Below, piece by piece: positions 1-5,090 of a stretch of DNA of 5,090 bases (its first letter is position 1; every line of letters begins with the position of its first letter). A program made the translations under genes and the position numbers. The DNA is from an uncultured Verrucomicrobiota bacterium (GTDB lineage Bacteria; Verrucomicrobiota; Verrucomicrobiia; Limisphaerales; UBA9464). A model generated the notes under the pieces. That model did no database searches. It was given only the letters and a program-made list of their open reading frames with translations, and was not told the DNA's origin. The stretch is taken from the NCBI GenBank assembly GCA_903925515.1, contig CAIYFP010000374.1, forward strand, positions 1 through 5,090. The letters run 5' to 3'.

Positions 1-346
1 CTGGTGGACGAGGTGGAAGCGTCGGTCGATGCGGTTGAGGAAGGTGTCCTTGCGAAACGAGCGGGGCAGGATGAAGGCGACGACCCGGCTGAATTGGCAT
101 GCGCGGTTGAGGAACGCGATGGCCATGCTGCCCCTTTGGCCAAAGGGAGGGTTGCCCACGGTGAGGATGTTGGCGTGGGCGTCGTCGTGGGGCGGGGGTG
201 GCGTCCAGTGGAGGAAGTCGGCCTGGAGGATTCCGGTGGTGGCGGGGTGGAGGTCGAGTCCGAGGCGTGTGGCGTTGGGCGAGCGGGCGCGAGGTGTAGA
301 AGGGCACGAGGCCGACCTTGCGCTTGCGACGGGGGATGGGTCGCAC
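1..346 (-). pseudogene. Decayed SAM-dependent N6-adenine-type DNA methyltransferase (runs off window edge)
   Basis: On the minus strand the frame from about position 290 down to 1 reads ATRLGLDLHP, then ILQADFLHW, then ILTVGNPPFG and VVAFILPRSFRKDT, ending FHLVHQ at the edge. NPPF (about 142-153) is the catalytic motif IV of N6-adenine methyltransferases, and the order acidic turn, ADFL, GNPPFG, FILPRSF, FHL matches small phage and bacterial methyltransferases as I recall them. These normally start with a segment containing FYT and a PSAGxG-like motif I that binds SAM. Here FYTSRPLAQR is present at about 272-301, but in another frame (codons offset by one base), and the C-terminal frame follows with no motif I between. 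No ATG, GTG or TTG opens the C-terminal frame ahead of its first conserved residues; the best start for the N-terminal piece is a GTG at 344-346 with no clear ribosome binding site. I infer an internal deletion plus frameshift, so an inactive remnant. The true C-terminus lies outside the window. The family is fairly sure, inactivation somewhat less so. Confidence 0.68.
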
Positions 347-545
347 GGGGGCTGGGCTACTCGGAGGCCTCGCGGTTGATGTTCGAGGTCATTTTTAACG
401 TCTGCGTGATCAAGCCGCGCCTTTGCGCGTCGGAAAAGGTGCTTGGTTGACCTCGGATGTCGGTCTTTTGGGTCTGAAAGCGGACATTCGACGGCGAGAA
501 CTGCATTCTTTTTGGCCGGCAGTGCAGTGCGTCGCGGGGAAAGCG

Positions 546-605
546 CCATTTCTTCCCAAGAATGGAGGCAGGTGCCCCAAGAAAAGCGGCTTTTCCTGGG
601 AAAAG
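546..605. repeat. Cluster of two to three hairpins
   Basis: CCATT-T-CTT at 546-554 pairs with AAGAATGG at 558-565 around a CCC loop, giving an 8-bp stem with a single bulged T. Sixteen bases on, GAAAAG (581-586) pairs with CTTTTC (590-595) around CGG. That same CTTTTCC (590-596) can instead pair with GGAAAAG (599-605) around a two-base loop, so the last two hairpins exclude each other. There is no T-run to make a terminator and no gene close by on either strand. It may belong to a dispersed intergenic repeat. Confidence 0.5.
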
Positions 606-760
606 CATCGCATCGCTGGCTGGCAAAGCGTTTGGGGCAGCAGAAAAGGGTGGGGGGCGCGGCTAGCCAGACGACTCTGCCGCCAGGATTCGGGCTTTTG
701 ACGGCCGAATACGGACTTGCGGGGCGAAACGGCGGCTACCGACGCCGCGATGATCGGTTT

Positions 761-823
761 CCACGAAGGGGGACCACGAAGTCGAGGCACGACGCATTAA
801 AGGGATGCACGGATGAAAGGGAT
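761..823. repeat. Short direct repeats (CCACGAAG and AAAGGGAT)
   Basis: CCACGAAG occurs at 761-768 and 774-781, and a shortened CACGA at 788-792. AAAGGGAT occurs at 799-806 and 816-823, with CACGGAT between them at 808-814. The copies are spaced 13 and 17 bases apart and do not keep a coding frame. From memory, CCACGAAG and CACGGAT strings recur between genes in Verrucomicrobiota and related phyla, which fits a degenerate intergenic repeat. No function is implied. Confidence 0.4.
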
Positions 824-966
824 TGGAGCGATTACCATCATCGACGAAGCCGGGGCCTGCACCGCGGCGCTTATGACCCGTCGAATCCCTGCTCGACCCG
901 GCCAGAACCCTCACCTTCAGGGGTTACGGGGCCGCGACTCATGCCACGCGCGACCGCCGGGCCCGT

Positions 967-997
967 TTGAGGGCATGGGTTGCGCAACTTGAGGGCA
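967..997. repeat. Palindrome between two 9-bp direct repeats
   Basis: TTGAGGGCA occurs at 967-975 and again at 989-997, 22 bases apart (about two helical turns). Between them lies the perfect 10-bp palindrome GTTGCGCAAC (979-988). Such an arrangement resembles a protein-binding site, but no gene start is close enough to be an obvious target, so the role is unknown. Confidence 0.4.
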
Positions 998-1180
998 GGC
1001 ACCTCGAGATGAACGCGTGGGAGAATCCACTGGAGGACTTCAGTCGCCGTTCGTCGCAGGCGGTGGGGGCTTCAGCTTGAAAGCGGGATCGAGCAGGATG
1101 CGGCGGGACGCGTCTGCGGGAGAGTAAGAGTGCTGCCCGACGGATGGATGGACAGGAAGTGCCGGCTGCGGGTAGTGCCG

Positions 1181-1195
1181 AGGCGGAGTCCGCCT
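1181..1195. repeat. Perfect 7-bp inverted repeat AGGCGGA/TCCGCCT
   Basis: AGGCGGA (1181-1187) and TCCGCCT (1189-1195) are perfect reverse complements around a single G. The one-base gap makes it a near-perfect palindrome in DNA and not a likely RNA hairpin. It may be a small REP-like unit in the non-coding stretch downstream of the TPR gene. Confidence 0.4.
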
Positions 1196-1280
1196 GACAA
1201 ACCGGTCAAGCCCGCCCCGGAGACAGCAACCGATGTGTGCAGGCCATTTTCTTGGGCACGGCGGGCGTGCACGTCGTTCA

Positions 1281-1297
1281 GCCGGGCCAACCCCGGC
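1281..1297 (-). terminator. Weak candidate terminator hairpin after the TPR gene
   Basis: GCCGGG (1281-1286) and CCCGGC (1292-1297) form a fully G/C 6-bp stem with a 5-base loop, about 40 bases beyond the stop codon of the minus-strand TPR gene. On the minus strand it is followed by mixed sequence and not a T-run, so it is not a standard Rho-independent terminator. It could stabilise the 3' end of the transcript or mean nothing. Confidence 0.2.
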
Positions 1298-1335
1298 GAG
1301 CGAAACCACCGGAAGCTTGACGGTACCCGACCCCA

Positions 1336-3165
1336 TCACGGAGGGGGGAAATCCTTGAGTTCGGCGGCAATGCGGGCCTGTTGAGCCGGCAGCAGGCTTG
1401 TGAGGTCCACGCCTTCCAGCTGCTTCCTCGCCCCGTCCCAGTCCCGCCTCCTTGCCATGATGTCAAACCAAGCAACCCGATAGTTGGCTGCGTCACCGGG
1501 GGCGAGCTTCGACAAGGGGATCGACACAAGGAGCCGGGCCGCGTCGTCGGGACGGTTGTTGAGCGTCAAGGCCATGGCGTGATTGATCGCGAAGCCAACA
1601 GCCCCGGGGTACTTGGTGTGGTTCGCGAAGGTGATGCGGAGGGCTTCGGGCAAGGCTTCCCGTGCAAGCAGCAAGGCAACCGCATAGTTGTTTGCGGCGC
1701 CCGAGTTATCGGGGTCCATCCTGAGGATGGCGGCCGTGGCCAACTTGAAATCCGCCGTGTCCCCTGCCGCCCCTGCCATGGCCATCCTCTGTTGCCAGTA
1801 ATCCTTGCTGTCCTCCTGCCCCGAGGCCACTCCCTTGAGCATGGCCAATCCTTCGGCCGGGAAACCGGCGGCCGAGAGCTTCATGGCCAAGGGCATCACG
1901 ATCCGGGGCGGTCCGTTCGTGGTCGCGGCCGCCATCCTTGCACTATCGGACGCGGGCTCCAGCCGGTTCAGGTTCTTGCTTGCGATCGCCTCCAGCGCAT
2001 GAGCGCAGCCGACCATCCCGGGTCCCATCCGGGGATTGTTGCGCACCAGCAATCCCAGCGCGCGGAGGTCATCCCATCGTTTCAACTCGTACAGGCAACG
2101 CGCCCGGAGCCAAACCAACCGCTCGTCCGGCGCCATGCCGCCGGGCAGGTTCTCGGCCACGGCAATCGCCTGCTCCGTCATGCCCAAACCAAAGAATGCC
2201 TCGCCCAACGAGCGGGCGTCCTGCAACCGCACCACCGGCAAGGTCGCCGAGCCCGCGAGCTTCCTCGCCTCGTCGAGCCGTCCCAGTGACGCGAGCAGCC
2301 TCCAGTGATCCACATGATCATCCACCGTCGCCGCCCCCTCGTCCGACAACGCCCCCAGCAACCTCGAATGCTCGTCAACATCCAGGCGTTCCCTTGCGAT
2401 CAACCGGCTTAACGACAGTGCTGCTACCCGCAGTCCGGGGTTGTCCCGGGCCGACTGGAGCATCTGTCGCCCCTCGCTTGCCGTGCCGGCGGGCCCCCAC
2501 TGCGCCTTCCATGCCGCCCGGTACAGCGCCAGCTCGGCGTCCGACTCGAGATCCTTGCTCCGCTTTGCCCACATCGCGTCGAACGTCTTCATGTCCCCCG
2601 ACCGAAACGTCGCCTTCAACACATCCCCGGCCCCAGCCGGCCCGAGGCCAGCGAATCGCTGAGAACCCAGTTCAAGCACGGCCTCGTCGTTTCCCATTCG
2701 CCCAAACAACCGCACGACGAGATCAAGGTCCGTGTCGTTCGTCCCGCCAAGCCTGAGCATCCAGAGCGATTCGTTCCATGGCACGATGCCATCCCTTGCA
2801 AACCGCTGCCCGGAGGAGATCGCGGCGCGTGTCCATTCCCGAATCACGGCCAAATCGACCGGGTTGTTCGCGATCGCCTCCCTCCAGCTCAGCCCCGCCT
2901 CCTTCAACCGTCCCGCAGCAAAGTGCTTCGCCGCCGACCGCCCCAGCATCTTAGCCTGAACCCGGTCCAGGACGCTGATGCGAATCACCGGGGCAAACCC
3001 ATCCGGCGTCACGCTCCATAGCTTCATGAGGAAAAGCGGCGCCAACAGCATCGCCAGCAACACCATCCCAATCGCCACAAACCAACCACGCGGCACGGCG
3101 GCCCATGCGGCATCCTTCCCTTCATGCCCGACGTGCCTGCCCTTCCAAGCTTCCTTCTCCTTCAT
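1336..3165 (-). CDS. Membrane-anchored TPR-like repeat protein, 609 residues
   Basis: The product starts with a short charged tail (MKEKEAWKGRH), followed by one hydrophobic segment at about residues 28-47 (GWFVAIGMVLLAMLL and on). There is no AxA-type cleavage site, so it is probably a signal anchor with the tail in the cytoplasm and the rest outside the inner membrane. The remaining ~560 residues are helical and TPR-like: AAGRLKEAGLSWREAIANNP at about 83-102, GLGMTEQAIAVAENLP near 326-341, ELKRWDDLRAL near 360-370, NNYAVALLLAREALPEAL at about 492-509 and NNRPDDAARLL near 537-546. TPR arrays hold other proteins; no enzyme motif is seen and the partner is unknown. The frame is open for 75 more codons upstream (to an ATG at 3390), but that extension is Arg/Pro-rich and lacks a ribosome binding site, while the chosen ATG has a strong one. 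It is transcribed divergently from hflX, with no operon partner in the window. From memory such proteins are common in Verrucomicrobiota; the name stays generic. Confidence 0.85.
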   Translation of the reverse strand: MKEKEAWKGRHVGHEGKDAAWAAVPRGWFVAIGMVLLAMLLAPLFLMKLWSVTPDGFAPVIRISVLDRVQAKMLGRSAAKHFAAGRLKEAGLSWREAIANNPVDLAVIREWTRAAISSGQRFARDGIVPWNESLWMLRLGGTNDTDLDLVVRLFGRMGNDEAVLELGSQRFAGLGPAGAGDVLKATFRSGDMKTFDAMWAKRSKDLESDAELALYRAAWKAQWGPAGTASEGRQMLQSARDNPGLRVAALSLSRLIARERLDVDEHSRLLGALSDEGAATVDDHVDHWRLLASLGRLDEARKLAGSATLPVVRLQDARSLGEAFFGLGMTEQAIAVAENLPGGMAPDERLVWLRARCLYELKRWDDLRALGLLVRNNPRMGPGMVGCAHALEAIASKNLNRLEPASDSARMAAATTNGPPRIVMPLAMKLSAAGFPAEGLAMLKGVASGQEDSKDYWQQRMAMAGAAGDTADFKLATAAILRMDPDNSGAANNYAVALLLAREALPEALRITFANHTKYPGAVGFAINHAMALTLNNRPDDAARLLVSIPLSKLAPGDAANYRVAWFDIMARRRDWDGARKQLEGVDLTSLLPAQQARIAAELKDFPPP

Positions 3166-3170
3166 GCTTG

Positions 3171-3189
3171 CCCCCTTTCTCCTGCTCCT
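3171..3189 (-). promoter_or_regulatory. Ribosome binding site of the TPR gene
   Basis: On the minus strand a purine-rich tract with two AGGAG copies (3185-3189 and 3179-3183) runs into GGGGG (3171-3175), which ends five bases before the ATG at 3163-3165. This decides the start codon at 3165 over the in-frame ATG at 3390. Nothing comparable precedes the farther ATG. Confidence 0.65.
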
Positions 3190-3405
3190 TGAAACCCGCT
3201 CCCCTCGCCTCCACGGAGGGCCATGCTTGTCCAAGTCCAACCCACATTCAAGACGTTGCAGTCCCCGCCTCGGTCCCCTCCATGGCCAAGCCCAATCCTC
3301 GCGCAAGGAGGCGGGAAGCTCGCGATCCTCAAGCGGGCGAGTTGCGGGAGGCTTCATACCAACACGCGGTCGCAGCGGGTGGGCATCCATGAGACCGCAT
3401 TCTTC

Positions 3406-3497
3406 GCGTCATGGCGGCATGGCGTGAGCCATTCCCCTCTTCATGCAACTCGGAATCCGTGCATGAGGCGGCTTGGGGCTTTTTTAAGCCATGACGC
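3406..3497 (+). other. Candidate structured RNA or compound palindrome upstream of hflX
   Basis: GCGTCATGGC (3406-3415) and GCCATGACGC (3488-3497) are perfect 10-bp reverse complements enclosing two inner hairpins. The first is ATGGC (3419-3423), loop GTGA, GCCAT (3428-3432); read as plus-strand RNA the loop is GUGA, a GNRA tetraloop. The second pairs TCATGCA (3441-3447) with TGCATGA (3460-3466), continues through CGGA/TCCG (3451-3454 with 3456-3459) around one A with a 3-base bulge, and may extend outward through CCTCT/GGCGG with mismatches. A six-T run lies at 3480-3485, and GGCTT (3470-3474) could pair alternatively with AAGCC (3486-3490). The GNRA loop favours the plus strand, which would make this an hflX leader element about 140-230 bases before the start codon. 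I do not recognise a known riboswitch; a dispersed DNA palindrome is the main alternative. Confidence 0.4.
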
Positions 3498-3638
3498 CAC
3501 GAGCACCTGTCCTTTCGAGCTTTCGTCGGCGCAGCGTGACGCGAGAACCGGGCACTCAAAAGCTCCGGGTGCGCGGATCAGGGGCCAAGCCGAAGCCTTG
3601 AATGTTGCCGCGCGACACGGAACCCTGCCGCCCACGCA

Positions 3639-4943
3639 TTGAAGGCACTGGTTGAAACCGCAGAGCGTCGCTCCGAGAACGTGTTCCTGGTGGGCGTCGA
3701 GCTGAAGTCCCGGTCGGCATGGGACGTCCGCGACGCCATGGACGAGCTCGGCGAGCTTGCCACCACGGCAGGCGCCCGAGTCATGGGATCGGGATCCCAA
3801 AAACTGGACGCCCCCAACCCCGCCACCTTCGTCGGCCCGGGCAAGGCGGCGGAGCTCGCCGCCCAATGCCGCGAGCTCGGCGTGGATACCGTCATCTTCG
3901 ACGACGAGCTCTCCGGGGCGCAGACGCGCAACCTCGAGGAAGCCTTTGGCTGCAAGGTCCTCGACCGCACCTCCCTCATCCTCGAAATCTTCGCCCAACG
4001 CGCCCGCACCCGCGAGGGCAAGCTTCAGGTCGAGCTCGCCCGCCTCCAATACCTTCTCCCCCGTCTCACACGCTTCTGGACCCACCTATCCCGCCAACGC
4101 GGCGGCCTCGGCGCGATTGGCGGCGAGGGCGAGTCCCAGCTCGAGGCCGACCGCCGCAAGACCCAGGAACGCATCGACCGCATCCAGGACGAGCTCGAGG
4201 TCGTCCGTCGCCAACGCGCCACCCAACGCGACGGCCGCCAACGCCACCAATGGCCCCTCGCCTCCATCGTCGGGTACACCAACGCCGGCAAGTCCACCCT
4301 CCTCAACGCCCTCACCGGCGCCGCCGTGCTCGCCGAGGACAAGCTCTTCGCCACGCTCGACCCCACCACCCGCCGTCTTCGCCTCCCCACCAACCAGAAC
4401 GTCCTCCTCAGCGACACCGTCGGCTTCATCCGCAAGCTTCCCCACGGCCTCGTCGAGGCCTTCAAGGCCACCCTCGAGGAAGTCGTCGAGGCCGACCTCC
4501 TCCTCCATGTCGTGGACATCACCCATCCCCACGCCGAGGAGCACGTCCGCTCCGTCCAGGCCGTCCTCGCCGAGATCGGAGCCGGCAGCAAGCCAACCCT
4601 GATGGTCTTCAACAAGATCGACCGCGTCGCCTCACGCGACCTTCTCCTGACGTGGTCCAACCTCTTTGCCAAGTCCGTCGCTGTCTCCGCAAGGACCGGC
4701 GAGGGCTTTGATGCCCTTTTTGACGAGCTTGGCGTCAGCCTCAAGCCCGTCCGCGACGAGCTCCTCCTCTCCATCCCCTTCGACCAGCCGAGGCTCCTCG
4801 CCCGCCTCCATGCCGTCGGGCAGGTCCTCGCGGAGGAGTACACCAGCAACTCGGTCCATGTCCGGGCGCTCGTGCCTCCCCACCTCTCCCATGAATTCGC
4901 CCGCTTCTGCCATGCCTCCTCCAAGGCTCGCACCGCGCCCTAG
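3639..4943 (+). CDS. hflX: Ribosome-associated GTPase HflX
   Basis: HflX is a cytosolic GTPase that binds the 50S subunit and splits stalled or stress-inactivated ribosomes. The 434-residue product carries the whole family layout. The N-terminal HflX domain includes FVGPGK at about 64-69 and FDDELSGAQTRNLE at 87-100. The family's glycine-rich segment SRQRGG...GEGESQLEADRR spans 151-173 and leads into a charged helical linker. The G domain has G1 GYTNAGKST (212-220), switch I with FATLDPTTR (237-245), G3 DTVGF (259-263), G4 NKID (325-328) and G5 SAR (350-352). A C-terminal domain follows, with SIPFDQPRLLARLHAVG. Length fits the family. The start is a TTG at 3639, leaving 15 residues before the conserved FLVGV as expected; no clear Shine-Dalgarno precedes it and no in-frame ATG is suitable. 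Many bacteria place hflX beside hfq or miaA, but here it stands alone as far as the window shows. The glycine-rich loop reads GGEGES where E. coli, from memory, has GPGET. Confidence 0.97.
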   Translation: MKALVETAERRSENVFLVGVELKSRSAWDVRDAMDELGELATTAGARVMGSGSQKLDAPNPATFVGPGKAAELAAQCRELGVDTVIFDDELSGAQTRNLEEAFGCKVLDRTSLILEIFAQRARTREGKLQVELARLQYLLPRLTRFWTHLSRQRGGLGAIGGEGESQLEADRRKTQERIDRIQDELEVVRRQRATQRDGRQRHQWPLASIVGYTNAGKSTLLNALTGAAVLAEDKLFATLDPTTRRLRLPTNQNVLLSDTVGFIRKLPHGLVEAFKATLEEVVEADLLLHVVDITHPHAEEHVRSVQAVLAEIGAGSKPTLMVFNKIDRVASRDLLLTWSNLFAKSVAVSARTGEGFDALFDELGVSLKPVRDELLLSIPFDQPRLLARLHAVGQVLAEEYTSNSVHVRALVPPHLSHEFARFCHASSKARTAP

Positions 4944-4983
4944 TGTCGTGTCTCACAAATGGCTGGTGTTTCGCCGCGAGGGA

Positions 4984-5064
4984 TTTTCGTGTCCAACGAG
5001 GCGTGAGCGACGAGCAGACCCGCAGAGGTCTGTGAGGAGCGAGCCACGACGTGGGACGCGAAAA
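4984..5064. repeat. Long imperfect palindrome downstream of hflX
   Basis: TTTTCGTGTCC (4984-4994) pairs with GGACGCGAAAA (5054-5064), with one G-U position. The pairing continues after a single mismatch through ACG (4996-4998) and CGT (5050-5052). The centre holds a perfect inner stem, CAGACC (5015-5020) with GGTCTG (5027-5032), around six bases. It starts about 40 bases after the hflX stop codon and lacks a T-run on the plus strand, so it is not a typical terminator; a dispersed repeat, MITE-like unit or element edge fits better. Confidence 0.5.
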
Positions 5065-5088
5065 GAGCCGCGGCCCTTCGGGTTGCTC
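5065..5088 (+). repeat. Second hairpin adjoining the palindrome
   Basis: GAGC (5065-5068) pairs with GCTC (5085-5088), and inside it GGCCC (5072-5076) pairs with GGGTT (5080-5084) around TTC, with two G-U pairs. It follows the long palindrome without a gap, so the two form a tandem structured unit that reaches the window edge. The G-U pairs suit a plus-strand RNA, but the sequence beyond, where a T-run might lie, is not visible. Confidence 0.4.
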
Positions 5089-5090
5089 CA

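Larger units (their letters stand above)
347..1335. other. Long non-coding stretch rich in short repeats
   Basis: I see no convincing gene in this ~990-base interval. Open frames exist on both strands (for example plus 443-970 and minus 410-790, 357-626 and 1040-1339), but they overlap one another, give Arg/Ser/Pro-rich low-information translations, lack recognisable domains and have no good ribosome binding sites. What the stretch does hold is inverted and direct repeats, listed separately: the hairpin cluster at 546-605, short direct repeats at 761-823, a palindrome between direct repeats at 967-997, and perfect inverted repeats at 1181-1195 and 1281-1297. Another inverted repeat pairs ACTGCA at 500-505 with TGCAGT at 523-528. 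The interval lies between a decayed methyltransferase and the 3' end of the TPR gene, which suits a site of past insertion and deletion. Confidence 0.6.
3166..3638. other. Divergent intergenic region between the TPR gene and hflX
   Basis: This ~470-base interval must hold the promoters of both flanking genes, but I could not recognise convincing -35/-10 pairs on either strand. It contains the ribosome binding site of the TPR gene at its left end and a nested inverted-repeat structure at 3406-3497. A 139-codon plus-strand frame (3223-3642) crosses it and ends in a TGA overlapping the hflX TTG start, but its translation is Ser/His/Arg-rich with no recognisable features, so I do not call it a gene. 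Confidence 0.55.

Noticed and set aside
876..905. tRNA-like TCGAATCCC string that could be a T-arm or tRNA-end attachment site
   Set aside because: The flanking bases do not form a T-stem, and no anticodon arm or acceptor stem could be found around it.
443..970. A 175-codon plus-strand frame in the non-coding stretch
   Set aside because: It crosses the hairpin cluster and the direct repeats, has no recognisable motif and no good ribosome binding site, and competes with overlapping frames on the other strand.
1381..2289. A 302-codon open frame on the plus strand
   Set aside because: It lies wholly antisense to the TPR gene, has no recognisable domain and is His/Gly/Arg/Pro-rich, as expected from a shadow of a GC-rich gene.
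1938..2756. A 272-codon plus-strand frame
   Set aside because: Very Pro/Arg/Ser/Ala-rich translation antisense to the TPR gene; a compositional shadow.
3223..3642. A 139-codon plus-strand frame ending on the hflX start
   Set aside because: Low-information Ser/His/Arg-rich translation that runs through the structured element; the TTGA overlap alone is not enough to call a gene.
3719..4711. Long plus-strand frame overlapping hflX
   Set aside because: Arg/Pro/His-rich out-of-frame reading of hflX, whose own frame carries all the GTPase motifs.
4025..4933. A 302-codon minus-strand frame opposite hflX
   Set aside because: Ser/Arg/Trp-rich translation with no domain; antisense shadow of hflX.
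1..5090. CRISPR array or complete defence system
   Set aside because: There are no regularly spaced long repeats and no cas or effector genes; the only defence-type sequence is the decayed methyltransferase.

Overview
This GC-rich window (by eye well above 60% G+C) looks like chromosome from a member of Verrucomicrobiota. That is an inference from the style of the HflX protein and of the single-anchor TPR protein, plus long intergenic stretches full of short inverted repeats; it rests on recall, not on a search.

Layout. Positions 1-346 (minus strand) hold the remains of an N6-adenine-type DNA methyltransferase. The NPPFG catalytic motif and the following region are well kept, but the N-terminal part lies in another frame and the SAM-binding motif I is missing, so it reads as a decayed gene that also runs off the window edge. 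Positions 347-1335 form a ~1 kb stretch without a convincing gene, carrying hairpins, short direct repeats and palindromes. Positions 1336-3165 (minus) encode a 609-residue membrane-anchored TPR-like protein with a strong ribosome binding site. Positions 3166-3638 separate it from the divergent gene and hold a 92-base nested inverted-repeat structure with a GNRA-type loop. Positions 3639-4943 (plus) encode the ribosome-associated GTPase HflX, complete, with a TTG start. After its stop codon the last ~150 bases form a long imperfect palindrome followed by a second hairpin, resembling a dispersed repeat or the edge of a mobile element.

The two intact genes are divergently transcribed and have no obvious shared pathway: HflX acts in ribosome rescue and splitting, while the TPR protein is a probable envelope-facing scaffold of unknown partner. 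No complete defence or metabolic system is visible. The most unusual material is non-coding: the structured element upstream of hflX, the palindrome downstream of it, the hairpin cluster near 546-605, and the internally deleted methyltransferase.
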